From the NCBI GenBank assembly GCA_031278135.1, contig JAITKY010000009.1, positions 1 through 9,155 of the forward strand: DNA of 9,155 nucleotides, in the 5' to 3' direction. Positions 1-7,359 of this stretch are shown one piece after another; within the stretch, counting starts at the first letter, position 1; each line of letters opens with the position of its first letter. A program made the translations under genes and the position numbers. Source of the DNA: Prevotellaceae bacterium (GTDB lineage Bacteria > Bacteroidota > Bacteroidia > Bacteroidales > UBA932). The notes under the pieces are model-generated. The model saw nothing but the letters and a program-made list of their open reading frames with translations. It had not been told where the DNA came from and did no database searches.

Positions 1-115
1 GCAACGACGAAGCAACCCAGCAAGTTACGTCAAAGAAATCATTCCAAAAAGCCACAGTCTGGACAAAACTTGCATACATGGTGTCATCGCCAGACTTGTT
101 TCAGTACGAAACAAA
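1..115. repeat. Remnants of dispersed intergenic repeats
   Basis: No coding sequence is supported here. Bases 1-20 (GCAACGACGAAGCAACCCAG) resemble the end of the common intergenic motif 'CATTGCGAACGAAGCAATCCAG'; a better-preserved piece of that motif lies at 7361-7380. Bases 81-114 resemble another frequent intergenic element of the type 'GTCATGCTGAACTTGTTTCAGCAT'. They contain a 7-bp perfect stem, TTGTTTC (96-102) and GAAACAA (108-114), around a 5-base loop. The resemblance is from memory of Bacteroidetes and related genomes and was not searched. The inverted repeat itself is seen directly. The element may be REP-like debris left by a mobile or transcription-end sequence. Confidence 0.35.
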
Positions 116-160
116 CATTTGCAGCGCCAATACGCCAAATACGACAATTTTAAATGCACG

Positions 161-192
161 CAAAGTTTGTCAAAGTTTGCCGGAAAAGTTTG
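161..192. repeat. Short tandem AAAGTTTG repeats
   Basis: Two adjacent copies of CAAAGTTTG occur at 161-169 and 171-179. A third copy of the core, AAAGTTTG, occurs at 185-192, giving steps of 10 and 13 bp. They lie just upstream of the proposed proA promoter. They could be a protein-binding site or simple sequence drift; nothing in the window decides between these. Confidence 0.3.
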
Positions 193-218
193 TTTGTCAA
201 AAATTTTCATTAATTTCG
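189..218 (+). promoter_or_regulatory. Possible sigma-ABfr-type promoter for proA
   Basis: TTTG at 189-192 is followed after 18 bp by TAATTTCG at 211-218. This matches seven of eight positions of the Bacteroidetes -7 consensus TAnnTTTG, and the spacing is one base short of the usual 19-21. It would give a leader of about 45 bases. That leader holds a perfect 12-bp AT palindrome, TTATTTAAATAA (237-248). The AT-rich background makes chance matches likely. Confidence 0.25.
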
Positions 219-270
219 CGCCGAAATTTGTAATATTTATTTAAATAAGATTATGGAAGGATTGACGGTT

Positions 271-1515
271 ATGAAAAAAGATATTTTTGAGAGAGCGAAG
301 ATTGCGAGTCGGGCGCTCAGCAACTTGGACGAATCGCAGATTAACAGCATATTGTTGAAGGTCGCCGACAAAACCGAACTGCAATATAACGCAATTATGG
401 AAGCCAACCGTAAGGATTTGGAACGTATGGATGCCTCGAATCCAATGTTCGACAGGTTGGTGCTCACCAAAGAACGAATATTCGCCATTGCTGCCGACTT
501 GCGCAATATAGCGGCGTTACAATCGCCCGTCGGAGAAATACTGAGCGAGACAGTGCGTCCCAACGGCATGAAAATAACGAAAGTAAGAGTGCCGTTCGGA
601 GTTATTGGTGTGATATACGAAGCTCGTCCGAACGTAAGTTTCGACGTGTTCGGGCTTTGTTTCAAGAGCAATAACGCTGTGATACTGAAGGGTGGCAGCG
701 ATGCTAATTTTTCGAACGAAGCGATTGTCGAATTGATACGCACGACACTCGCAGATGCCGGTGTTAATCCCGACGTCGTAACACTGCTTCCTTCCGACCG
801 TTTAGCGACCGCCGAACTGCTTGATGCAACGTATTATGTCGATTTGATAATACCGCGTGGAAGTTCGGCGTTAATTAATTATGTGCGGGAAAATTCGCGT
901 GTTCCGGTAATCGAAACCGGTGCGGGAATATGTCACACCTATTTCGACCGCGACGGCGACACAGTCAAAGGCGCAGCAATAATCTTCAACGCCAAAACAC
1001 GGCGGGTAAGCGTATGTAACGCCTTGGATACACTTGTGATACATGCCGACAGGGTAGATGTTCTTCCCGAATTGTGCAACAAACTCGCCGATAAAAACGT
1101 GATAATCTATGCCGACCATCTCGCATACAAGGCTTTGGAAGGAAAATATCCTGCAAACCTGCTCGAACATGCTGATGACGACAGTTTTGGCATCGAATTT
1201 CTTGATTATAAGATGTCTATCAAGACAGTGGACACGATAGATGACGCAATAAATCACATCACCGTCTATTCGTCGCGACACAGTGAAACCATCATTACCG
1301 AAGACAAGTTGGCAGCAAATCTGTTTGTCAAAAAAATAGACGTCGCCTGTGTGTATGTCAATGTTTCGACGGCGTTTACCGATGGCGCACAATTTGGCTT
1401 CGGAGTCGAAATAGGCATCAGCACGCAGAAAATGCACGCACGCGGTCCGATGGCGCTCGCCGAATTGACAAGTTACAAATACATCATCACAGGCAACGGT
1501 CAAGTGAGATCATAG
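271..1515 (+). CDS. proA: Gamma-glutamyl phosphate reductase (ProA)
   Basis: ProA catalyses the second step of proline synthesis in the cytosol: NADPH-dependent reduction of L-glutamyl 5-phosphate to glutamate semialdehyde. The protein has 414 residues from this start, close to the usual ~417. Family motifs are in order: [15 protein letters not shown] and [15 protein letters not shown] in the cofactor-binding half, the catalytic cysteine in [12 protein letters not shown] (TGT at 1015-1017), and the C-terminal [18 protein letters not shown] signature. An in-frame ATG lies at 253, but I chose 271. GGAAGGA (255-261) then sits 9 bases upstream as a good Shine-Dalgarno, and [10 protein letters not shown] is where the family normally begins. 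The 253 start would add six residues. The usual partner proB is not upstream (bases 1-252 are non-coding), so glutamate 5-kinase must be encoded elsewhere. Nothing looks truncated. Confidence 0.95.
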   Translation: MKKDIFERAKIASRALSNLDESQINSILLKVADKTELQYNAIMEANRKDLERMDASNPMFDRLVLTKERIFAIAADLRNIAALQSPVGEILSETVRPNGMKITKVRVPFGVIGVIYEARPNVSFDVFGLCFKSNNAVILKGGSDANFSNEAIVELIRTTLADAGVNPDVVTLLPSDRLATAELLDATYYVDLIIPRGSSALINYVRENSRVPVIETGAGICHTYFDRDGDTVKGAAIIFNAKTRRVSVCNALDTLVIHADRVDVLPELCNKLADKNVIIYADHLAYKALEGKYPANLLEHADDDSFGIEFLDYKMSIKTVDTIDDAINHITVYSSRHSETIITEDKLAANLFVKKIDVACVYVNVSTAFTDGAQFGFGVEIGISTQKMHARGPMALAELTSYKYIITGNGQVRS

Positions 1516-1516
1516 G

Positions 1517-1552
1517 AAATATGAGGTATTAAGTATGAGATATGAAGTATTT
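1517..1552 (+). repeat. TATGAGRTAT-type degenerate tandem repeat
   Basis: The short gap after proA is made of imperfect units: ATATGAGGTAT, AAGTATGAGAT, ATATGAAGTAT. As I recall, repeats of this kind (units like 'tatgagatatgaagtatgag') occur in many Bacteroidetes intergenic regions. Here the last unit runs into the coding sequence, so the start codon of the radical SAM gene at 1542 lies inside it. The earlier ATG at 1521 is in frame but reads into a stop after three codons, so it cannot be the start. Confidence 0.45.
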
Positions 1553-2495
1553 GTGGGGTGACGGCAGGCGTTTCAACAGTTACGCCGGATATTTCGGCAG
1601 GACATTTGGCGGCAGAGTACAGAAAGTCTCTGTTGATGCGGGTTTTACCTGTCCCAACAGAGATGGATTTCTGGGCATAGGCGGATGTACATATTGCGAT
1701 AACAACAGTTTTAACCCTTCATATTGCATTCCTTGTAAGTCAGTTAGCGAACAGATTGCCGAAGGGATAGAGTTTCATGCGCGTCGTTATCGTCGTGCCG
1801 ACAAGTTTTTGGCTTATTTTCAGGCGTATTCGAACACTTATGCGCCTTTGGAACGATTAAAAAAAGTATATTCCGAAGCATTAGCATATCCGGGCGTAAT
1901 TGGTTTAGTCATTGGCACACGTCCCGATTGTGTTGATTCCAACAAACTTGATTATCTCGCCGAACTGTCGCAGAAATATCACATCGTCGTTGAATACGGA
2001 GTAGAATCGTGCTACGACAGGACGTTACAGCGAATCAACCGTAAACACGATTTCGAATGTTCACGCGAGGCAATCATAGAAACGGCGGCGCGGGGAATAA
2101 CAACCGGAGCGCATCTGATGTTCGGTCTTCCGGGCGAAACGGTACAGGAAATGCTCGACGAAGCGGATATCATTTCCGGTCTTCCGGTAAACTCCATCAA
2201 ATTTCACCAGTTACAACTGCTGAAAAACACAAAAATCACACAGGAATATATGCGCAATCCATCCTGTTTCCATATCTTCGACGTGCCGGAATACATCGAT
2301 TTCATGACCAAAATAATCGAACGTCTCCGTCCCGACATTGTAGTCGAGCGTATTGCGGGCGAAGTTCCTCCGAGGTTTTTGGCAGTACCGACATGGTGTT
2401 CGCTCCGTAACGACCAACTACTCGTTCTTTTCGAAAAAAACCTCGAAAACAAAGACACTTGGCAAGGAAAGTTAATAAGCAATCTAAAATTGTAA
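1542..2495 (+). CDS. Radical SAM protein, TIGR01212 / YhcC family
   Basis: This is a 317-residue radical SAM enzyme, close in length to E. coli YhcC (~309). The cluster-binding motif is C37-x11-C49-x2-C52, inside GFTCPNRDG...GGCTYC. This Elp3-like spacing is typical of TIGR01212 proteins, and the three cysteines would hold a [4Fe-4S] cluster that cleaves S-adenosylmethionine. Further family markers are GTRPDC (125-130), GVESCYDRTLQRINRKHDF (from 153) and the FGLPGET strand (194-200). The substrate is not established from sequence, and the Elp3 resemblance only hints at RNA modification. The start at 1542 fits, because the family begins with a short '..WG..RRFN.Y..YF...FG.RVQKV' segment. There is no clear Shine-Dalgarno and the gap from proA is 26 bp, so co-transcription is possible. 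The stop codon lies inside the first repeat of the pstA control region. Confidence 0.9.
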   Translation: MKYLWGDGRRFNSYAGYFGRTFGGRVQKVSVDAGFTCPNRDGFLGIGGCTYCDNNSFNPSYCIPCKSVSEQIAEGIEFHARRYRRADKFLAYFQAYSNTYAPLERLKKVYSEALAYPGVIGLVIGTRPDCVDSNKLDYLAELSQKYHIVVEYGVESCYDRTLQRINRKHDFECSREAIIETAARGITTGAHLMFGLPGETVQEMLDEADIISGLPVNSIKFHQLQLLKNTKITQEYMRNPSCFHIFDVPEYIDFMTKIIERLRPDIVVERIAGEVPPRFLAVPTWCSLRNDQLLVLFEKNLENKDTWQGKLISNLKL

Positions 2496-2530
2496 CCATA
2501 ATGTAACATGATTTTTCCCGTTTTGTAACA
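2491..2530 (+). promoter_or_regulatory. Pho-box-like direct repeats upstream of pstA
   Basis: TGTAAC occurs at 2491-2496, 2502-2507 and 2524-2529. The steps are exactly 11 and 22 bp, one and two helical turns, and the intermediate position (2513) is degenerate (TTTTCCC). An inverted copy, GTTAC, lies at 2539-2543. OmpR/PhoB-family regulators bind tandem direct repeats with 11-bp spacing: the E. coli half-site is CTGTCAT and the B. subtilis PhoP site is TTAACA-like. Lying directly upstream of pstA-pstB-phoU-phoB-phoR, this is a good candidate binding site for the PhoB encoded downstream. The phasing is seen; the function is inferred. Confidence 0.55.
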
Positions 2531-2539
2531 TGGAGGTTG

Positions 2540-2547
2540 TTACTTTG
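2540..2547 (+). promoter_or_regulatory. Candidate -7 element of the pst-pho operon
   Basis: TTACTTTG matches TAnnTTTG at seven of eight positions and lies 22 bases before the preferred pstA start at 2569. No TTTG -33 element occurs at 19-21 bp: that place is CCCG at 2517-2520, between the repeats. A missing -33 box with activator-type repeats at that location fits a promoter that needs an activator. Confidence 0.4.
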
Positions 2548-2568
2548 CATCGAAATTTTAATGGGATA

Positions 2569-3423
2569 ATGGATAAAAAGACAAAACAAAGAATAGCGTT
2601 TATCATCTTTAGGGTCTTGAGTTTATGTGTGGTTGGAATTTTGTTGTGGATACTCGGATTCATCGTTTACAATGGAATAGAAGTCATTGGTTGGGATTTC
2701 CTGACGACAGCGCCGGCAGAAGGCATGACCGCGGGCGGTATTTTTCCGGCTATTGTCGGGACGCTTTGTTTGGTTGCCGGAAGCATTATTGTTGCTTTTC
2801 CGGTGGGGATAATGTCGGGGATTTATATCAGCGAATATGCAAAAAACGGTTGGATTGTGAAATTTATTCGTGTCATGACCAACAATTTAGGGAGTATTCC
2901 GTCGATTGTGTTTGGGTTGTTTGGCATGGCGTTGTTTGTGAATATTTTTGGATTTGGAGATTCGATTATTGCCGGTTCGTTCACGCTTGGATTGCTGATT
3001 TTGCCACTGATTATTCGCACTACTGAAGAAGCGTTGAAAGCCGTACCCGAAGCGTATCGCGTTGGCAGTCTGGCGTTGGGAGCGAGCAAATTACAGACGG
3101 TCGTACGAGTAGTTTTGCCGACAGCGTTTCCGAATATCGTTACAGGGATGATTCTTTCAATCGGCAGAGTATCAGGAGAGACAGCGCCGATACTGTTTAC
3201 CGTTGCAGCCTATTTTCTACCGAAACTGCCGACAAGCATTTTCGACCAAGTCATGGCTTTGCCCTATCATCTGTACGTGATTGTCACGAGCGGCACCGAT
3301 ATCGAAGCCTCACGTCCAATTGCTTATGGCACAGCCTTAACGCTTGTTGCAATCGTTCTCCTGATGAACCTGCTCGCAACAACTTTAAGACATTATTTTG
3401 GGAAAAAAGTAAAAACCGATTAA
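2569..3423 (+). CDS. pstA: Phosphate ABC transporter permease PstA
   Basis: PstA is one of the two inner-membrane permease subunits of the high-affinity phosphate importer PstSCAB. The protein has 284 residues from this start, with about six hydrophobic segments (roughly 12-34, 62-87, 107-127, 132-149, 205-225, 255-275). PstA-specific stretches are [45 protein letters not shown] and [17 protein letters not shown]. The cytoplasmic EAA loop that docks on PstB is [22 protein letters not shown] (starts at residue 153). An in-frame ATG at 2530 would add 13 residues. I prefer 2569 because 2530 lies inside the third TGTAACA repeat and upstream of the candidate -7 element. PstA families differ from PstC in these motifs, so this is not a mislabelled PstC. 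pstS and pstC are absent from the region immediately upstream, which is unusual. pstB follows after 1 bp. Confidence 0.93.
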   Translation: MDKKTKQRIAFIIFRVLSLCVVGILLWILGFIVYNGIEVIGWDFLTTAPAEGMTAGGIFPAIVGTLCLVAGSIIVAFPVGIMSGIYISEYAKNGWIVKFIRVMTNNLGSIPSIVFGLFGMALFVNIFGFGDSIIAGSFTLGLLILPLIIRTTEEALKAVPEAYRVGSLALGASKLQTVVRVVLPTAFPNIVTGMILSIGRVSGETAPILFTVAAYFLPKLPTSIFDQVMALPYHLYVIVTSGTDIEASRPIAYGTALTLVAIVLLMNLLATTLRHYFGKKVKTD

Positions 3424-3424
3424 T

Positions 3425-4171
3425 ATGCTTGAAACAAAAAACATCAATTTCTATTACAGCAATTTCCATGCCTTGAAAAATATCAGTATGAAAATGGAAA
3501 TCAACACAGTTACAGCTTTTATCGGACCTTCGGGCTGCGGTAAATCCACATTTTTGCGACTTTTCAATCGCATGAATGAACTGATTGACAATACACGACT
3601 TACGGGCGAATGTCTGATTGACGAACAAAATATATATCACAAATCCGTTCAGGTGGACGAATTACGGAAAAAAGTCGGCATGGTATTTCAAAAGCCGAAT
3701 CCTTTTCCCAAGTCAATTTTCGAAAACGTGGCGTATGGATTGAGAGTAAACGATATACGCAACAAGTCGTATATTGCTCAGCGAGTGGAAGAATCGTTGA
3801 AAGCCGCCGCCCTTTGGGACGAAGTTAAGGACAAATTGAAAAAATCGGCGTTCGAACTGTCCGGTGGACAGCAGCAACGTCTTTGCATCGCCCGCGCCCT
3901 TGCGATTTCGCCATCGATATTGCTGATGGACGAGCCTGCATCGGCGCTCGACCCGATTTCGACGTCCAAAATCGAAGAGTTGATTTATTCTCTGAAAAAG
4001 GACTATACCATTGTCATCGTGACGCATAACATGCAACAAGCAGCCCGTATCAGCGATAAGACAGGCTTTTTCATGTTGGGCGAACTGATTGAATTTAATG
4101 ATACTAAAAAAATGTTTTTGAATCCCGATAAGGAACAGACACAGAATTATATAACAGGAAGATTTGGATAA
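3425..4171 (+). CDS. pstB: Phosphate ABC transporter ATP-binding protein PstB
   Basis: PstB is the cytoplasmic ATPase that powers phosphate uptake through PstC/PstA and takes part in phosphate signalling to PhoR. The 248-residue protein has normal length and all ABC motifs: Walker [10 protein letters not shown] (34-42), Q-loop [12 protein letters not shown] (Q89, with the PNPFP sequence characteristic of PstB), signature LSGGQQQR (145-152), Walker B ILLMDEP with E170, D-loop SALDP and switch H201 in THNM. It starts 1 bp after the pstA stop, so the two are almost certainly translated together. phoU follows 2 bp after its stop. No key residue is missing, so the ATPase should be active. Confidence 0.96.
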   Translation: MLETKNINFYYSNFHALKNISMKMEINTVTAFIGPSGCGKSTFLRLFNRMNELIDNTRLTGECLIDEQNIYHKSVQVDELRKKVGMVFQKPNPFPKSIFENVAYGLRVNDIRNKSYIAQRVEESLKAAALWDEVKDKLKKSAFELSGGQQQRLCIARALAISPSILLMDEPASALDPISTSKIEELIYSLKKDYTIVIVTHNMQQAARISDKTGFFMLGELIEFNDTKKMFLNPDKEQTQNYITGRFG

Positions 4172-4173
4172 AT

Positions 4174-4836
4174 ATGAAACATTCTGAAATAGAATTACAA
4201 ATGCTCAAAGAAGAGGTGAGCCAAATGTGGAAATTGGTTCTGTCTCAACTCGAAAAGGCAAAACAGTCGTTTTTGAACGGAGACGTCGAATTAGCGCGTG
4301 AAATCGCAAGTCGCGAAAAGCGGGTGGACGCTTTCGAACTGAAAATCGACAGCGATTGCGAAAATTACATAGTTTTATACAGCCCTGTCGCCATCGACCT
4401 GAGGCTGGTTTTGTCGCTGATAAAAATCAGTATTACGCTGGAACGTATCGGCGATTTTGCCGAGAGTATTGCGAGATACGTTATCGAAGATGGCAACAAC
4501 AGACCCGACACGCAAATCGTGGAAGAGTTGCAGATAGAAAAAATGTTCGATACGCTTATCAACATGTTGTCCGACAGTTTTGTAGCACTCGAATCGGAAA
4601 ACACGCGCCTGTCGGGAAAAATCATGGCAAAAGACAACGAAATCGACATGATTTACAGTAATTCGTTTGATATTCTGGCATCTTATCTGCAAAAAAATCC
4701 CGACTTTATCCGTAACGGACTGAACATCATTTTGCTCATGCGCAAACTCGAACGGATTGGCGACCATTGCAATAACATTGTCGAAGAAATCGTGTTTTAT
4801 GTAGATGCAAAAGTACTGAAACACGCACGAAATTAA
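4174..4836 (+). CDS. phoU: Phosphate signalling regulator PhoU
   Basis: PhoU is a cytoplasmic helical protein that connects the Pst transporter with PhoR and keeps the Pho response off when phosphate is plentiful. The 220-residue protein (usual 210-240) consists of two related three-helix-bundle repeats. Each ends in the metal-binding E-x-x-x-D motif: ERIGD at 90-94 in the first half and ERIGD at 193-197 in the second. In the first half the motif follows the conserved 'D.R.V.S.IKIS..LERIGD' helix. Its place between pstB and phoB fits its role as the link between transporter and two-component system. The start is 2 bp after the pstB stop. Nothing unusual is visible. Confidence 0.94.
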   Translation: MKHSEIELQMLKEEVSQMWKLVLSQLEKAKQSFLNGDVELAREIASREKRVDAFELKIDSDCENYIVLYSPVAIDLRLVLSLIKISITLERIGDFAESIARYVIEDGNNRPDTQIVEELQIEKMFDTLINMLSDSFVALESENTRLSGKIMAKDNEIDMIYSNSFDILASYLQKNPDFIRNGLNIILLMRKLERIGDHCNNIVEEIVFYVDAKVLKHARN

Positions 4837-4843
4837 AAAATAT

Positions 4844-4851
4844 TATCTTTG
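4844..4851 (+). promoter_or_regulatory. Exact -7 promoter element just before phoB
   Basis: TATCTTTG is a full match to the Bacteroidetes -7 consensus TAnnTTTG. It lies in the 19-bp gap between phoU and the response-regulator gene and ends 4 bases before its ATG (4856). Transcription would start at or very near the start codon, giving a leaderless or near-leaderless mRNA. No TTTG is found at the -33 position (around 4819-4824), so the promoter may be weak or activator-dependent, or the match may be chance. Confidence 0.4.
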
Positions 4852-4855
4852 CAAC

Positions 4856-5557
4856 ATGAATACAAGTCATACAAAAGCGCCGAAAATTCTTGTCGTAGAT
4901 GACGAACCCGTTATCTGTGAAGTTCTTGAATTCAATCTTGCTAACGAAGGATACGAAATCACCTGCGCCCATTCGGCGGAAGAAGCGTTGAAAAAACTGT
5001 CGCCCGACCATGCATTGATTCTTTTGGATGTGATGCTTGGCGGCATTTCCGGCTACAAACTTGCCGAAGCGTTACGGGTGAAACAAAATTCTATCCCCAT
5101 TATCTTCCTGACGGCCAAGGACACCGAAAACGATATGCTGACAGGATTTTCCGTTGGCGGAGACGACTACATTTCCAAGCCGTTTTCGATAAAAGAAGTG
5201 ATTGTCAGGATAAAAGCCGTATTGAAAAGAGCGGGAACAGCGTCTGGAATACCCGAGCATAAATTTATATCCGACGACATTGTCATCAATTTCGAATTGA
5301 AGGAGTTAATTGTCGATAACGAAAAAATCACACTGACAAAGACGGAATTTGAACTGATAGCACTGTTGTCCGAAAATCCCGACCGGATTTATTCGCGTGA
5401 CGAAATCATCGAACGTGTCTGGAAAGATACGCCTTACATCACCGAACGAACAGTGGATGTGCATATTACACGAATACGTAAAAAACTCGGCAACAGGGCC
5501 TCGCTGATTTCGAACCGTGCAGGCTTCGGTTATCGATTTAATATTTCAACATCATGA
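4856..5557 (+). CDS. phoB: PhoB-like response regulator, OmpR family
   Basis: This 233-residue DNA-binding response regulator has an N-terminal receiver domain (about 9-127) and a C-terminal OmpR/PhoB winged helix (about 140-232). Receiver residues are all present: acidic pocket D15-D16-E17, phosphate acceptor D58 in LILLDVMLGG, switch T86 in FLTAKD and K108 in YISKPF. The usual AGADDY is VGGDDY here. The winged helix has TKTEFELIALLSENPDRIYSR and the recognition region ERTVDVHITRIRKKLG, ending in GFGYRF. Placement after pst-phoU and before a PhoR-type kinase supports a phosphate-regulon role. Its likely targets include the 11-bp-phased repeats before pstA. OmpR-family regulators are hard to tell apart by sequence alone, so the symbol rests partly on context. 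Confidence 0.88.
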   Translation: MNTSHTKAPKILVVDDEPVICEVLEFNLANEGYEITCAHSAEEALKKLSPDHALILLDVMLGGISGYKLAEALRVKQNSIPIIFLTAKDTENDMLTGFSVGGDDYISKPFSIKEVIVRIKAVLKRAGTASGIPEHKFISDDIVINFELKELIVDNEKITLTKTEFELIALLSENPDRIYSRDEIIERVWKDTPYITERTVDVHITRIRKKLGNRASLISNRAGFGYRFNISTS

Positions 5558-7305
5558 AAATGAATTATAGACAAAAAATTTTCCTGTATTTTTTCCTGAT
5601 TTTTACCGCTTTTGCCGCAGGAATCTTTATTGTCGAGCAACTACGTGAAAAACAGTATAAAGTTGAAACGCTGAAGGAAAAATTAGACGCATATTCCGAC
5701 ATAATCAATACTGCCGTCGCACAGCAATCAAATCGAACGGTTTCGGACAGCTTACTGAAACTGTTCCCGGAAAATATCCGTCTAACGCTGATTGACAGGC
5801 ATGGACATGTGTTGTTCGACAATGCTGTCACGAAAACCACGCTCATGGAAAATCATGCGAACCGTCCCGAAATCATCGAAGCCGACAAAACCGGAAAAGG
5901 CAGCAACGTCCGTATTTCGGCATCAAACAGACAGGAATATCTCTACTATGCCAAACGGTTCAACAATTACTACATCCGTGTAGCCTTGCCGTACGATATT
6001 AAAATACAGAATTTTCTGAAGCCGGACAACCTTTTTTTATACTACATAATTGCACTTTTTGCAGGGATGTTGATTCTCATCAATCTGGTTGCCGAACGAT
6101 TCGGAAAATCCATCCGACAACTCCACGATTTTGCAATGCTGATGGGAAATAGCGACGATGACGATTCGCCGGATTCGCAATTTGCGATTAATTCCCAGTT
6201 CCCGAAGGACGAACTTGGGGAAATCAGTTCGAAAATCGCTGAAAACTACCGGCAATTGAAGGAAGGCAAAAAGGAAATAGCGCTCGAACTCGAAAAATTA
6301 TTGCAGCACGTGCACAGTTCGGAAGAAGGGTTGTGTTTTTTCTCTGCCGACAAATCGGTGGAATTTTATAACGGGCTGTTTGTCCAGTATTTGAACGTGA
6401 TTACCGACCTTGCAAACAGCGACCCTGCAACTGTCTTTACAGATTTTTCGTTCGACAAAGTCAATTCGTTTTTGTCGAACCGCGAAGCGCATGATACTTA
6501 TTTCGAGACGCAAATCGACAGACATGGGAAGAATTTTGCGGTCAGGGTTAATGTTTTCGACGATAAAAGTTTCGAAATCATCATCAACGATGTCACAAGG
6601 CAGGAAAAAACCCGGCGTCTGAAACAGGAGATGACGGGAAATATCACTCACGAACTCCGCACTCCCGTTACCGGAATTCGCGGATGTCTCGAAACGATTC
6701 TGGAACACCAACTTGACCCCGAAAAAAAAGACTATTTCATCCGAAGCGCTTACAACCAGGTTCTGACACTTTCGGAACTGATCCGCGACATGAGCCTTAT
6801 CACTAAAATCGAAGAAGCCCCGCAACAGTTTAAATCGGAAAAGGTTATCATTGCCAACCTGCTCGAAAATCTCAAAAACGATTTGGAAATCCCTTTACAG
6901 GAAAAAAATATCCGGATGAGTTGGGATATAACCAATGATGTCGTCGTGAAAGGTAACGAAAATTTGCTTTATTCCATATTCAGAAACCTCACAGACAATG
7001 TAATCCGTTATGCCGGCACAGACATCGATATCAATATCAACAAATTCAGCGAGGATAAAAGTTTTTACTATTTTGCGTATTCCGACAATGGCGTTGGTAT
7101 CGGCGAACAGCATCTGAACCGAATTTTCGAACGTTTCTACCGTGTCAATGAGGGACGTACAAGAGATACCGGCGGATCGGGACTTGGACTGTCGATAGTG
7201 AAAAACGCCGTCGCTTTTCACAAAGGAACAATCATCGCTAAAAACAAAGTCGGCGGAGGACTGAAATTCCTTTTCAAACTGTCGAAAACAAACGAACCCA
7301 ATTGA
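5554..7305 (+). CDS. phoR: PhoR-like membrane sensor histidine kinase
   Basis: This 583-residue sensor kinase is the likely partner of PhoB. In order: TM1 (9-27); an extracytoplasmic domain of about 130 residues with the PhoR/WalK-like stretch FDNAV...NRPEI...YYAKRF...YYIRVALPYD; TM2 (160-179); a HAMP-like linker (about 180-232) interrupted by an acidic run (DDDDSPD, 201-207); a PAS-like region (about 248-345); and HisKA with phospho-acceptor H366 in NITHELRTP. The ATPase domain has the N-box NLTDN (N482), the G1 box DNGVGIG (511-517), FERFYRV, and the G2 box GGSGLGLSIVKNAV (540-553). All catalytic motifs are intact. The start overlaps the phoB stop by 4 bp (ATGA), so translation is coupled; an in-frame ATG at 5560 is the alternative. 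The large extracytoplasmic domain differs from E. coli PhoR, which has almost none, so direct sensing of an external signal is possible. Confidence 0.88.
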   Translation: MKMNYRQKIFLYFFLIFTAFAAGIFIVEQLREKQYKVETLKEKLDAYSDIINTAVAQQSNRTVSDSLLKLFPENIRLTLIDRHGHVLFDNAVTKTTLMENHANRPEIIEADKTGKGSNVRISASNRQEYLYYAKRFNNYYIRVALPYDIKIQNFLKPDNLFLYYIIALFAGMLILINLVAERFGKSIRQLHDFAMLMGNSDDDDSPDSQFAINSQFPKDELGEISSKIAENYRQLKEGKKEIALELEKLLQHVHSSEEGLCFFSADKSVEFYNGLFVQYLNVITDLANSDPATVFTDFSFDKVNSFLSNREAHDTYFETQIDRHGKNFAVRVNVFDDKSFEIIINDVTRQEKTRRLKQEMTGNITHELRTPVTGIRGCLETILEHQLDPEKKDYFIRSAYNQVLTLSELIRDMSLITKIEEAPQQFKSEKVIIANLLENLKNDLEIPLQEKNIRMSWDITNDVVVKGNENLLYSIFRNLTDNVIRYAGTDIDININKFSEDKSFYYFAYSDNGVGIGEQHLNRIFERFYRVNEGRTRDTGGSGLGLSIVKNAVAFHKGTIIAKNKVGGGLKFLFKLSKTNEPN

Positions 7306-7324
7306 TTATGTTCAAAAAGGAAAT

Positions 7325-7355
7325 GGGTTGCGAAAAATTTGTCCAATCCTTTTTT
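7325..7355 (+). terminator. Candidate rho-independent terminator after phoR
   Basis: GGGTTG (7325-7330) pairs with CAATCC (7344-7349) to form a 6-bp stem with one G-U pair and a 13-base loop, followed at once by six T residues (7350-7355). It begins 20 bases after the phoR stop, so it would end the pst-pho transcript before convergent dnaA. The stem is short and the loop large, so strength is uncertain. Confidence 0.45.
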
Positions 7356-7359
7356 CCGT

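Noticed and set aside
25..210. A 61-codon minus-strand open frame at the left end
   Set aside because: Its translation crosses repeat-like sequence (FRTETSLAMT-type peptide) and shows no conserved protein features.
1014..1020. TGTAAC within proA
   Set aside because: It is an isolated copy inside the conserved catalytic-cysteine codons (VCN), explained by coding.
871..1503. A 210-codon open frame antisense to proA
   Set aside because: It lies wholly opposite conserved proA sequence, has no recognisable domain, and its composition is what an antisense frame of this codon usage gives.
2530..2568. Longer pstA with a start at 2530
   Set aside because: That ATG is part of a TGTAACA repeat and precedes the candidate -7 element; the extra 13 residues are not typical of PstA.
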